This document shows, piece after piece, positions 27,189 to 37,200 of a stretch of 64,000 nt of DNA. Within the stretch, counting starts at the first letter, position 1, and every line of letters begins with the position of its first letter. The stretch spans positions 186,001-250,000 of the forward strand of contig OZ025669.1 in assembly GCA_964019335.1 (NCBI GenBank). The letters are read 5' to 3'. Source of the DNA: Diplonema japonicum. Lineage: Eukaryota > Euglenozoa > Diplonemea > Diplonemida > Diplonemidae. The position numbers and the translations under genes were made by a program. Under the pieces are notes generated by a model. That model saw only the letters and a program-made list of their open reading frames with translations. It had not been told where the DNA came from and made no database searches.

Positions 27189-28040
27189 CTAAGGCGAGCG
27201 GCTTCGGGATCTAGACGCAGAGCGTTGTCGGAAAGGGGACCTGCCAGGTGAGGAGACGGACGACTTTTTAAAGGATTGCAGTCGGGCGTACTTATTGAAG
27301 GTCCGTGACGCGACATCGAAGTCAGAGGAGGGGGTGTAGTCGCCAGGGCCCGCGTCCGTGCACGGCACGGTGGCAACAAAGCCGCTACTGTTCACGTGTC
27401 CCATAAAACTGCGAGACGCCGCCGACCCTCCCAAGGGAGGCGCTGCCGAACCGCTTCTCGTCTTGTGCTTCTTCTCCTTGTAGTCGTCAGGGTTGTAGGA
27501 GGGACCGGGTGTGTCTGTAAAATGTCGCCACCCATCCCGTTCGCCTTTTGACGGGCTTCGCCAACATGACGACGATCCCCGTCTGAGGCTGCTGTACTCC
27601 CTTACGTACTCTCCAGGACCAGGGCTTGATTTGTTTTCTATTGGAATTCGGCTTTTTGTGTCTTTTTTTGAAATTACTGCCGCGGAGCCTATTTTTACCT
27701 TTTCTTGTGAAGCGGTGTATGATCCGACTCCAGGGGTTGCTGGGTCTTGCATCCAGCCGCCGTTTCGTGGTGTGCCCCATCCAAGGTTTTTTGACTTTGA
27801 GGCGCGTGAAGTTGTCACATGGTCGAAGCTGCTGAACACCTTACCGATTCCTGGTGCGGGGCTTGCTTCTTCTCTTTTCTTCTGTCTTGTCGTGCGAGCG
27901 AACCCAGGGCTTTTCCCCTGCGTTAGCCTGAGGCTGCTGTAGGTGCCCCTGCCTATCTCGCACTTCAGGGTCGTCTCGTTGATCATCTTCATCTCATCCT
28001 GCCTGTTCTTTTTGTTCATCTCTCGCGGCAGGCCCATCAT
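27189..28040 (-). CDS. SHIPPO/STPGR-repeat protein (axonemal microtubule-associated)
   Basis: 283 residues with at least four STPGR-type repeats of the P-G-x-G-x-Y kind: TPGVGSY, SPGPGEY, TPGPSY and AGPGDY, spaced 25-60 residues apart. This family (ODF3, STPG and related proteins) binds axonemal doublets, often inside microtubules, so a flagellar location is likely. The rest is basic and Ser/Arg-rich, ending RSRSRSP. No membrane segment or catalytic motif. The start MMGLPRE lies 17 bases after a CCTGCAG acceptor-like site preceded by a T-rich tract and CTAAC. The latter could be a branch-point sequence. Confidence 0.8.
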   Translation of the reverse strand: MMGLPREMNKKNRQDEMKMINETTLKCEIGRGTYSSLRLTQGKSPGFARTTRQKKREEASPAPGIGKVFSSFDHVTTSRASKSKNLGWGTPRNGGWMQDPATPGVGSYTASQEKVKIGSAAVISKKDTKSRIPIENKSSPGPGEYVREYSSLRRGSSSCWRSPSKGERDGWRHFTDTPGPSYNPDDYKEKKHKTRSGSAAPPLGGSAASRSFMGHVNSSGFVATVPCTDAGPGDYTPSSDFDVASRTFNKYARLQSFKKSSVSSPGRSPFRQRSASRSRSRSP

Positions 28041-28824
28041 CTTACCCGAAACACCTACTGCAGGTTAGATATTGAAAAAAGGAAAAAAAAGAAAATAAGG
28101 AAAACGAAGAATCCGAGAGTGCCGCATACAAAAGGGGGGAAGACGGAAAGATAGGAGAGAGGATAACAAAAAGCATATTTTCTTTTTTTAAAAATGAAAA
28201 TCTTCTTTTTTTTTTTTCCCTAAATTTTATGTCTTGTAATGGATCCATTTCTGCTTGTCTTCAATGGTCTTTGGTCCCTTTTTTTCTTTTTTTTTCTCGA
28301 AACAGTGTTTTGTTCCCTCTTTTCTGAGATCTAAGAAATATACGATCGCAAGAGAAAAAGGGGGAAGAGAAGAGAGAAGAAAGAAGAGGAAAAATAAATT
28401 CGAAACGGCTCAGTAACGTAAGCCTAAAATAAAAAAACCAAGATATAAACGTTTGAAGGCCTGTCGCAACACCTCAGAGATAGGAATGGCATAGTGACAA
28501 GGCACTAGACGTGAGCGGACATCACGTGCTCAGGTTATACCGCCCATTGCCTGGTGTGAGCATGGGGGCAAACCTAAACTACAGCCCCTTCGGGTGTAAC
28601 TTCAGCGAAAAGTCTCCGTCAGGAAGAGGCTTTTTTCTTTCTTTCTTTCATTCATTTTTTTCTCGAATACCAAAATGCAACGAGGTAAGACGTTAGCCAG
28701 AGTAAACCAGCGGGCGTTGAGGGTGGGTTCATTTCAACGTTTTCTTTTAAAAAATTTTATGTACATTTTTTTTTTTTTTTTTTTTTTTTCACCATCCCCC
28801 TTTTTTTCTTTTCCCCTTCCCCGT
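28041..28824. other. Intergenic region between hydroxylase and SHIPPO genes
   Basis: About 780 bases. The right half is A/T-run rich. A stretch at about 28455-28640 has balanced composition and no homopolymers, unlike other spacers, but carries no open frame of note and no recognised tRNA, snRNA or spliced-leader RNA. A T-rich tract follows at 28765-28790. Confidence 0.5.
28058..28090 (-). promoter_or_regulatory. Candidate trans-splice acceptor for the SHIPPO gene
   Basis: The sense strand reads T-rich tract, CAATATCTAACCTGCAG, with AG at 28059-28058; ATG follows after a 17-base leader. CTAAC resembles a branch site. Confidence 0.55.
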
Positions 28825-29670
28825 TCAGCAGTCCTTCTTAGTCTTCCCAATGGTAGCAGGATTGCGGTAAGTGCTGAAAATGTAGTCCCAAATCCAGAAA
28901 TTCTCGCCGTAATTCTTCGCCCCACCATCATGGTTGGACAGCTTGTGGTGTGAGTCATGGTGCATGACTGCCGCACGCAGGGGCAAGAACTTCAACGTAA
29001 AAAAGTCCAGCACCCTGGAGTCCAAACCTGAGTGGTTGACGACATTCTCCCCAATACGAAGTATGTTATAGACATAGCCAGTGAGGGGGTGGGGGAGTAC
29101 AATGGCACCCGCAAGGCCGAGGGGAAGCGAGCCTTGCAGAAAAGCATCGATGGGGTTGATACAAATTGCGGAAGTGGGTGATGGGGTGTCGATTGTGTGG
29201 TGGTAGTAATGGCAGTTCTCCCACAGCCACTTGTTGGTGTGCTGGACACGGTGCCCCCAGTACAAGAAGAAGTCCCCCACAAGCTCCATCATGACGAGCT
29301 GGGTGACGAACTCCCACATAGTCGGGAAGAGCGTCTCGGGTGCCGGGTCGTTCATATGCACAACAGCAGCAAGCAGAGCACACCCTATCCCAAAGGGGCC
29401 CATTGTGTTCCACATGCAGTTTCTGACTTGTTCCCAGAAGCTGAACCCCTTCTTTTTATGAGTCTCTGAAAGCGCGTCCTTCCTGCTCCTTCTATCCAGC
29501 GAGCCGTACGAGATCATGCTCCCCTGTGCCCAGCTCTGCTGCACGATGAGCTCCAACACCAACACGGGTACAAGATGTCCGATATTCGACGAGATGTACG
29601 CGCCCACACCATGGGACAGCCATGGGTTGGCCAGCCACTCCCTCAGAAGGTTCTCGTAGTAGTCCGTCAT
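28825..29670 (-). CDS. Fatty acid hydroxylase/sterol desaturase family membrane enzyme
   Basis: 281 residues from ATG at 29670. This start is chosen because the longer frame reads through a 30-base A run. Three histidine boxes are clear: GHRVQH (HxxxH 140-144), HYYHH (154-158) and HHDSHH (237-242), the last followed by NYGENFWIWDYIFSTY, as in the fatty acid hydroxylase superfamily. These bind a di-iron centre. Hydrophobic helices at about 25-45, 92-106, 118-138 and 180-205 fit an ER membrane enzyme. The substrate (sterol, fatty acid or sphingoid base) cannot be told; the pattern is close to cholesterol 25-hydroxylase and C4/C5 sterol oxidases. It ends with a Lys-rich tail KTKKDC, possibly an ER-retention-type signal. 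Confidence 0.88.
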   Translation of the reverse strand: MTDYYENLLREWLANPWLSHGVGAYISSNIGHLVPVLVLELIVQQSWAQGSMISYGSLDRRSRKDALSETHKKKGFSFWEQVRNCMWNTMGPFGIGCALLAAVVHMNDPAPETLFPTMWEFVTQLVMMELVGDFFLYWGHRVQHTNKWLWENCHYYHHTIDTPSPTSAICINPIDAFLQGSLPLGLAGAIVLPHPLTGYVYNILRIGENVVNHSGLDSRVLDFFTLKFLPLRAAVMHHDSHHKLSNHDGGAKNYGENFWIWDYIFSTYRNPATIGKTKKDC

Positions 29671-29671
29671 T

Positions 29672-29707
<36 letters not shown>

Positions 29708-30160
29708 GCCTGAGGGGTGCTAGGGGTTTGCGGAGCGTAAAAAAAGAATAAAAAAAGCTTTTGTTTTGTGCGTGCGGGTTGAACCTGAAGATGTTGAGAG
29801 CCGTTTTCCAGCGTACCCCCTTTTGTTAGGGAAGTCAAAGACTCGTTCTTGCAAAAAAAAGAGAAAACAAAACGAGTCATTCGCCCCCCCCGCCACTTCG
29901 ACCCCCAGTTGCGTTCAAAAGAGAAATTCACTAAGTGGACACGCACCGTTCTGCTTTCCGGAGGCTGAGGATGGGCATATGCACCCTATGTCAATGGGGA
30001 TGAGTTAAACTACCCTGAAGAACATCGGGGGTTTTAAAAAACAAAAACAAAAAAAAAAGGCTTTTGGCTGTAGGCTGGAGGTAGATGCCAGCCTTGGTAG
30101 TCACGTGTGTGAGAAAAGTGCAGAAAAGGCTAGGGAAAGAAAAATATAATTAAAAGCAGC
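29671..30160. other. Intergenic region between calpain and hydroxylase genes
   Basis: About 490 bases: hydroxylase leader with an A30 run on the sense strand, then mixed sequence with short A runs up to the calpain stop. No gene or RNA recognised. Confidence 0.5.
29676..29705. repeat. T30 run in the 5' leader of the hydroxylase gene
   Basis: Thirty T on the plus strand, so A30 in the sense-strand leader five bases before ATG. The acceptor-like CCCCTCAG lies just upstream, so the run would remain in the mRNA leader. Confidence 0.85.
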
Positions 30161-32038
30161 TTAAAGACCGCCGTACATGTCGCTGAGTACAGCGCACTGC
30201 TGGCGGGATGTCTTCATGATGCCAGGGGGGATGGCGGGGAGGCTAGATTTCGGGGCAGGTTTCGCAGGAGCTCGCGCTACTCTGGAAGGCTTGGCGGAAG
30301 GCTTTGCCGGGCGCGTGACACTATCCCTTTTCGCAGGCTTAGGAGAGGGTGGTGGTGATACGGTGTCAAGGTGCATCGTAGGACTTTTGGACAAGACGCT
30401 GAACGAAAACGAGCAAACAGCAGGTTCATGCGCCACAGGAATCACAGTGCAAGGGAAGTCTTTTTTCTTCAGCGACAAGGTAAGCGACAGCTCGGCATAG
30501 TTGCTAAACTTCAACTTCTCCGGCGTTATTCTCGACTTGCCCGCGCTCTTCACATGCACCCCTTTGCTGTTTCTAAAGGCAGCCGCCGCCATGTAACAAA
30601 CCCCTTTCACACCCTTCTCCGACTTCTGCTTTATGATGACGTGCAGCGTCGCGTCCTCATCGCAGTTGACAACGTACTGTGGTGCGGTGTTAAGTGTTTG
30701 CTTGTTCAGTGTGCCTGTTGCACTGCATTCGTGGTACTCTTTTTCCCAGTTTATTTCCTTGCATTCAAAAGGCTTCGTGGAAACCATGCTCACGGAAAAC
30801 GGAACGTGCACATCGGGGGCGTGTGCCGAGGGCACGACCAAACGCCACGCATTTGACACCGCCACCGTGTTGGCAACTATGTCCCTCTTGTTGCAGAACG
30901 TTGCGTTTGTCAACACATTCATGTTGCCTGTTACAAGATGGCTCGGGTTGGGTTCCTCACCGTCAGGGACCCCCAGCACAGTGGTCCCCAGAAGCTTGTA
31001 CTCGATAGGACCAGACACGATGCCACGCTGCTCGTCCTGTCGGACTGTTATGAACACCTCGCCACTACCGCGAATAGCATACAACGGGTTCTCTTTGAAT
31101 GTGGCGTACTGAGGTGACCCACCTGCCTTCCCTGCCTTCAGTTCAGTGGTGTAATTTGCATGAGTAGCCTTGGCAAGGTCCATAGGAAGACAAGTGTGGT
31201 ATGACTCAAAAAGACCGTCGAACTCCTTCCGCGACAGGTAGAATGTCCCCGTCGTCGGGGGCTTTGGAGAGACAACCGCCTTGACCTTTTTTGTCCAGCT
31301 TTTGGACCCCTCACACCACTGCCCCTTCCAGCTGGACGGCTTTCCTTGCGGGTCCCACAGCTCTACAATGGTCTGCACGCCTTTCGGAGTTTGGATGTTG
31401 TGGACGTTGGTAACGGCGAAGGCGTGGTTACCCGTGATGCCTGTAGTCTTCTTGCTGTGCTTGGAGGATGTCCCTACGATGCTAAGTGCATGTTTGACCT
31501 CGCGGAAGGAGGGCAGGACAGGCAGCCCGGTCATGTCGTAGAAGGCCTCCGCAATGTTGCCACCCATAATGTCCTGGAAACCGCCGTAAAATTTTGCGTA
31601 CGCCTTCTCGAGGATTGCAGGCCAGCTGGCTTCTGTTGTGGAACGCACAAACACAGGCTTACCCTTGTCTGTGAGGGGTATGTTATCGTCGACCACTACA
31701 GCGAAGCGCTTTCCGTCGCGGTAGAACTGCACTGCATACACACCGCACACGTTCACTGTCTTCGTTAGGAACATGTCCTCGATGTACCTTGGGGCCTTCC
31801 TGGTTAGAGCCCCTACTACAGCACACCAAAAACAATCCGGAAATGTTCCTTGCGTGATGTCACCGTTGGCGAACAGCTTCTCTCCTGCCGTGCCCCCTAG
31901 TCTCTTCCACTCTTTACCTTCAATGTAGTCTTGAGGACACCTTTTCCAGAAATTCGCATCGCTCACACCCCGCTTGTCACTCACGATTTTCTCTACCAGA
32001 TCCACCGCCTCCTTTACACCAAGCACGCCGTCAATCAT
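30161..32038 (-). CDS. Calpain-like cysteine protease-family protein, altered catalytic Asn
   Basis: 625 residues. The CysPc domain spans about 30-290: active-site Cys69 in QGTFPDCFW (family QGxxGDCW), His205 in GNHAFAV (family GHAYSV), and an ELWDPQG stretch (Asp229) where active calpains have NPWG. The third catalytic residue is thus Asp instead of Asn. A domain III-like beta-sandwich follows (about 410-560; INWEKEY, NPQY-like APQYVV). The tail is Pro/Ser/Lys-rich. No calmodulin-like EF-hands are present. Kinetoplastids carry many calpain-like proteins, several lacking catalytic residues and acting in cytoskeleton or flagellum; whether this one is active is uncertain. The start is the first Met, 22 bases after a GTGCTAG acceptor-like site. 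Confidence 0.88.
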   Translation of the reverse strand: MIDGVLGVKEAVDLVEKIVSDKRGVSDANFWKRCPQDYIEGKEWKRLGGTAGEKLFANGDITQGTFPDCFWCAVVGALTRKAPRYIEDMFLTKTVNVCGVYAVQFYRDGKRFAVVVDDNIPLTDKGKPVFVRSTTEASWPAILEKAYAKFYGGFQDIMGGNIAEAFYDMTGLPVLPSFREVKHALSIVGTSSKHSKKTTGITGNHAFAVTNVHNIQTPKGVQTIVELWDPQGKPSSWKGQWCEGSKSWTKKVKAVVSPKPPTTGTFYLSRKEFDGLFESYHTCLPMDLAKATHANYTTELKAGKAGGSPQYATFKENPLYAIRGSGEVFITVRQDEQRGIVSGPIEYKLLGTTVLGVPDGEEPNPSHLVTGNMNVLTNATFCNKRDIVANTVAVSNAWRLVVPSAHAPDVHVPFSVSMVSTKPFECKEINWEKEYHECSATGTLNKQTLNTAPQYVVNCDEDATLHVIIKQKSEKGVKGVCYMAAAAFRNSKGVHVKSAGKSRITPEKLKFSNYAELSLTLSLKKKDFPCTVIPVAHEPAVCSFSFSVLSKSPTMHLDTVSPPPSPKPAKRDSVTRPAKPSAKPSRVARAPAKPAPKSSLPAIPPGIMKTSRQQCAVLSDMYGGL

Positions 32039-32060
32039 TGCAATCTGGTGGGACGTTCGG

Positions 32061-32090
32061 CTAGCACAAAAAAAGAAAACAAATCAAAAT
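32061..32090 (-). promoter_or_regulatory. Candidate trans-splice acceptor for the calpain gene
   Basis: The sense strand has TTTTCTTTTTTTGTGCTAG with AG at 32062-32061 and a 22-base leader. A second AG (CCACCAG) lies within the leader. Confidence 0.55.
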
Positions 32091-32322
32091 TTCACCCACT
32101 GTGGCTAGGGTTGTGTGTGTAGGGGAAATAACGACGGTGCGAAATGCAATCGCATGAAATACGATGCACCTCAGCACCAGAGGGAGGGAGGGGGGGGGGG
32201 GGGGGGGTGCATTCCTTTCAAGAAGAATGCCTTTTAACCGTGCTAAATAATTTGTTAACAATTCTAGTCAGTGGAGACGTCCCTGCAGATGATGCTGTGA
32301 TCCAAGAGCGGTTCGCTCCAAC

Positions 32323-33663
32323 TTACAATGCCGCCAGGACTTCAGGCTTCAGCAGTGGCTCAACTAGTGACGTGTTCTTGAATATTTGAGCACTGTGTCT
32401 AGCAGAACCCCTCCACAGCTTAGGCAAGGCTGCTTGCCAGTGCTTAATCGCGGACTCCTTCACGCCGTAAGGCACAATGGTGGGGTACAACGACAGCTCT
32501 ACATCCTTGTGTGCGGTCTCCTCCTCTGTAGTTGCACCAGTCTTCTGAGTGAGCATATCGGGCATCCTCGTGTGCACCTTCCCCATGATCGCCCAGTGAT
32601 TGGAGGGAATGCCCGTTGCTGCCATCCACACTTTCCGCAGCCTGGCCTCTTCCGATCTAAACGACCTCGGCTGCCAGCATATCGTGGCGGCCAGCCGCTT
32701 CCCATTGCTCCACCCCTGATGGGACAGCCTCGAATCAAACAGCAACAGACTCCCTGCAGGGACGGGCACCCTCCTGAAGTTCTTCTTCGCAAGACCCATC
32801 ATCTTAGCCTTGAAATCCTTGTCCTGCAATTTCAAGTACGGGATGTATTGCCCGGAGGATTCCGAAGCACATGGGTCGGTCATGAGGGACTCGAAGACCT
32901 CCTTGTGGCTCTTTGGCCACACCACGGTGGTGGAGGCCGATGGGCATTCGCTGCCCCACGTGTACAGGATGCCTTGGTAGCACTTGTGCTCGCTTCCGGT
33001 GGCGTTCGTGTTGAAATCCACATGGCCCCAGAAGAGGTCTTCCTTTTTCTGCTTGTGGTGGGCGGGGTTGAAGAATACATTGTCGGTGCCCACCACAAGA
33101 TCATCAGTCCCTTCCAACAGCGAGTACACCTGACGGACGTTTGGGTTCAGACGGGAGCTCCAGGCGTAGAGACCGTGCTGTAGGCCTCTTTTCTCGGAGA
33201 ATTTGTCGTTGAAGAGGTTGCAGGCAGGCCAGTGAGAGGGGCCGTTTTGCTCAATGTCCTTGTAGACCTGACGGACGCATTTGGGGTGGCACGGCGACTC
33301 GCTGTCAGCAGCAAGGGCAAGGAGGTCTGCTTGCCACATGGCTTCGTACTGCGCTACCTGATGCTTCGGTACTACGTTTGTAATGATGGCGACACCGTAC
33401 TCTTCTAACACCTTCTTGAGTCCTGCTGCATTGTCTTCGGCAACTGTGGTCATATCAACTGTGATCTTCTTCACCTCACCGGGCCCCATCATCTTACACT
33501 GTTCGGAGCTAATCCTGTTCTCCTTGGCGTTGTCGTTCGGCTGCGGTACCTCCTTTTCGACTTTCCCTGCTTTCCAATCTGGCCATTCGCTTGAAAGAAC
33601 CCTGCTGTACCTCTCAAAGGCCTCGGATACCTTCTCTGCTGGGACTGGTGCAAATGCGGTCAT
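32323..33663 (-). CDS. Phytanoyl-CoA dioxygenase (PhyH)-like protein
   Basis: 446 residues from ATG at 33663; upstream in-frame codons pass through low-complexity sequence, so the longer start at 33819 is unlikely. The jelly-roll signature of Fe(II)/2-oxoglutarate oxygenases is visible: HVD (His214-x-Asp216) in FWGHVDFN, and the distal His315 with Arg323 in SHQGWSNGKR, which bind iron and the 2-oxoglutarate carboxylate. All key residues are present, so it should be active. PhyH relatives hydroxylate lipids or small molecules; the substrate here is unknown. There is no targeting signal that I can see. Intronless, next to the dynein gene. Confidence 0.8.
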   Translation of the reverse strand: MTAFAPVPAEKVSEAFERYSRVLSSEWPDWKAGKVEKEVPQPNDNAKENRISSEQCKMMGPGEVKKITVDMTTVAEDNAAGLKKVLEEYGVAIITNVVPKHQVAQYEAMWQADLLALAADSESPCHPKCVRQVYKDIEQNGPSHWPACNLFNDKFSEKRGLQHGLYAWSSRLNPNVRQVYSLLEGTDDLVVGTDNVFFNPAHHKQKKEDLFWGHVDFNTNATGSEHKCYQGILYTWGSECPSASTTVVWPKSHKEVFESLMTDPCASESSGQYIPYLKLQDKDFKAKMMGLAKKNFRRVPVPAGSLLLFDSRLSHQGWSNGKRLAATICWQPRSFRSEEARLRKVWMAATGIPSNHWAIMGKVHTRMPDMLTQKTGATTEEETAHKDVELSLYPTIVPYGVKESAIKHWQAALPKLWRGSARHSAQIFKNTSLVEPLLKPEVLAAL

Positions 33664-34294
33664 TGTGTATTGTTTCAAGCTTTTTCTTTTTTCTTTTTTT
33701 AATGGTTTAGTGGTATAATGGGGGGAAAAGAGTTTCTTAAAGGGGGGTGGGGGGATTAAAAAAAGGGGAAGAAGAGGAAAGTCCCACTTGCTTGTTAAAA
33801 AAAGAACTTTTTTTTTCAAAAAAAAAAAATAATAGATCGGAACGTGTCTTTTTTTTTTTCTTTTCTTCTTTTTTTTTTCTTTGTTGTTATTTTTTTATTT
33901 CTAGTATGTTTTTGTATTCTTTCTGTCTGAAAAAAAAAGGGGGGGGTGGTAAAAAAGAAAAAAAATAGATTTTGTTAAACTTACTGAAGCTTCTTTTTTT
34001 TTCTTTCATTTCCTAAAACGGAGGAACAGAAGAAGAAAAAAAAAGTAACGAGACGCAAAAAAAAAAAAAAACCGAATTGCAACAATTGAAAAAAAAAAAC
34101 ACCGCCTTTGGCCTTCATTCGTGTAAAAGCCCGCTTACACCAAGAGGGGGAAAAAAAAAAGCTCACTTTAAAAAAAAAAAAAGGGGGTCAACCTGAGATC
34201 TAAGAGGTAGTATTAAAAAAAAAAGAAAGGGTCTTCCGTTTTCAGGAATATATTTGAGGGGGGGGGGGGGGGGCTAAATCTTTTCTGTGTACTT
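33664..34294. other. Intergenic region between dynein and PhyH-like genes
   Basis: About 630 bases of nearly continuous A, T and G runs (G16 at 34258-34273, just past the dynein stop). No gene seen on either strand. Confidence 0.55.
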
Positions 34295-37200
34295 TTAAAC
34301 AACAAGAGCAAGACCACAGAGAATCCAAGAGTCGATATCGGCAGCGTTGCAAGGGATGGGGAGCTGGCACAAGCATGACTCCCTAGACCTAGTGATGTAC
34401 ACCGGGACGCTAACAGACGGGGTAGTAGGGAGATCTTCTTTTTTGACGAAGCCCAAGGACACATCAGGCATTCTGTACCAAGATGTGTCATCGGTGCTAC
34501 ACTCCTGCAAGCCGTCGTTCACCCATTTTGCACCTTGCACCTGTAGCCCTTCCACTGTGACTGTCAAACCTGCTCCAGCAACGGTCCCTCCCCAATTACA
34601 CAACAATTCCATTCCCACTAAGGGGACGTTGGTAGCCCGTGAGGTCTGCTGTTTTAATGCGTTCAAGAATGTCTCCGGGCGTAGGAGCTCACTCAATTTT
34701 ATTTTTGTGTTTAGAAGACTTCCTGCCTGTGCCCTTTCATGCCACGATGCCAGCGCCACCGCCTTCATGACCAACACCTTCAAGAACGGTTCCGTCTGCT
34801 CCGGGCATTCAAACTGCTGCCATTTCACAGGCACCTCGTTCGCCAAAAGGCTTGTCGCGTCATTCTGCAGCTCCGCCGTGAGCAGCGACACACCCCGTAC
34901 CACCTTGTCGATCCCATTCATGCACACGTCCACCATTTCGATCAAGTCATGTGCCGCCGTCAGCTCATTGTACACGTAGCCCTCCACAGGGCCTGAGTTC
35001 TTCACCTTCTGGTGGCTTCGCTGCAACGCAGTTGCGTGTGGTGTACACATAGTGTTCCACTTCTGGGTGATGGGGCCTAACCTTTCCGCCCATTCCGTTT
35101 TCGACATCTTCGAAACATCCACAATCTCCTTCAGCTTCATCAGATTGTTGAGAATGAGGCGCACCTGTGTGTGTGTGTGGCAAAGCGTCTGAAATACCTT
35201 TTCCCTTTGGACCGTCCTGTCAGCGTTGGCAGGCAAACCGAAGGTGGCAGGATAGTCCATTTCAGGGAGCTGGTTGATCAAGGAAAGGAACTCCTGTGAT
35301 AGCGTGATACGAGCAAGTATGTATACCTGCTGATTGCATGTAGCAGGCACGGACACCCCCTTGGAGATAGGTTGCGGGCGCTTGTTCCCGATGCTCAGTT
35401 TGTCGTCGTTGAAATATTGCCTTTGTGAGGTGTGTTGTGCATGGATGGTGTGCATACTTCAGGTAGGTCACGAGGAGGCGGACATCGAAGTCATTGTCCA
35501 TCCTGCCACCGTAGATGGCATTCTCGAGCACCCCGTAGATAGTGGGCCAGTCGGGTGTGTCGTCGTGTGACTGTGCAGGTGATTGAAGGAGGGTACGGGT
35601 ATACCTGTGCAAGAATGACGTCTGCAGCACTGCGCAAATCAGCTGGACTGAACTCGTAGAACTTCGTCCTGTGTTGGGTGTCAATAACTTCAACTAACCA
35701 CACACCATCCTTGCGGTACGTAAGTGCGCCTCTCCAGAACCAGACCGTGGAACCACGCAAGGTTGAAGAGGATCTGGCACCTGATGGGCGTCTGCTTTGC
35801 GAGGTATTCGGGGCTCCACTGCTCGTAGGTTCGCAGCAGCGACTTCTTAATACCGGGAGGTGCCTCGAAGGTCACCTTCACAGAAGATGTGGCAAGCACT
35901 GTTGGGAAGTGGTCATGGGGCTCCGTGGTGAGCCATAGCCTGAAGTTGGTGTCAGGCTTCAGACTGTTGAGTTCCTTCTCCAGCGCGGGCACCCATGTGA
36001 TGACCAAGTGAAGGTTCTTCAGCAGCAACCACTTGCCCTCAGAAGCACACTTCCTGAGCTGTACGATGGCCTCCTCTGTCTGTCCACCACCCATAGCGAT
36101 CTGCACAAACTTGTTGCGGCCCACCTGATTGAAGGCCATTTCTTCTACTTGAAGCGAAGGGTCGGCACCCGGAGTCGTCACCATGAGAATGGCTTCGGTC
36201 GGCTCCGTGAGGTCCGCATACTGCGACATGTGAATCTCAGGAGGAGTGAGCGAGGGGAGCGACAGCGTCGCGCGCACAAAAGCATCCATCGCGGAGGTCA
36301 ACCTGTCGGGCCTCAGTGTTTGGATTAGGATAAGCTTCTGGAACGGTGTTAGGTCGCTGAGGTGTTCTGGCATGCTCGACTCAGGTGTGGTTGCCTGCAT
36401 CCACTTGTACCATGTGTCAGCTTCACGCTGTGGCTGCAGCTTTGCTTCCAAATTCGGTAGATCGCGCCTGTTGTGTTAGGCGTGAGGTAATGAGGTGAAA
36501 GAAATGACGCATACTTAAGAGCGGTAAAGGCGGTTGCTGAGTCGTGGTCTACCCAGCTTGGTACATCTGTATGGCCGCCCTGTTCGAGTGAGGAGACACT
36601 CAAGAAGAAGGTCCACTCCTTGGGATCGAACAACCTGTGGTTGAGTGGTGTGAGTGTTCTTCGCAGCATACTTGTCATAAGGAGGCGACGAACTCACGCC
36701 TTGCACCACGTGCATGCCGAACAGGAGACGGTCGTCCTGAAGCGTTTGGATGTTGATGAAAGTTAACATACCTTGAACAGACCACGCGACACCAACATGA
36801 AAATCTCCTTAAGAAGGCACTCGCTGAGGTTCTTGATTTTTTCCTCGGGTGTGGTTGCTCCTTGCGTATCGGAAAGGACCTAAGAAAAGGTTTGATTGTT
36901 GTTGTTTTGACAAATACCTGTCCAAAAGACTTAACAAACTGCGGCAGCCCGAACTGGTACATGTGGTTGACACGCGGCAGGTCAGATACAAGGAAGAAGA
37001 GCTTTGATCCCAATTTTGCGAAGGGTCTGTAGATGTTCCTCTCCTTGTCCATCTGCGCGGTGTCCTCGTTCAGCTTCGTGACCGCCTCGCTGATCTCAGC
37101 AGCAGATGTCTTGATCTTCGTCAAGGCCTCTACCAGCGACGTGTTCTCCAGGAGGGAACCCTCCGCCTGCGACAGCTGCAACAGCAGCTTCTCTTCCAGA

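Noticed and set aside
29671-29946. Longer N terminus of the hydroxylase including a poly-Lys segment
   Set aside because: It requires reading a 30-base A run; the ATG at 29670 is followed directly by family-like sequence.
35040-35070. A further GTGTAC...GCAG intron in the last dynein exon
   Set aside because: Its removal (28 bases) would break the frame, and the flanking alignment needs no gap there.
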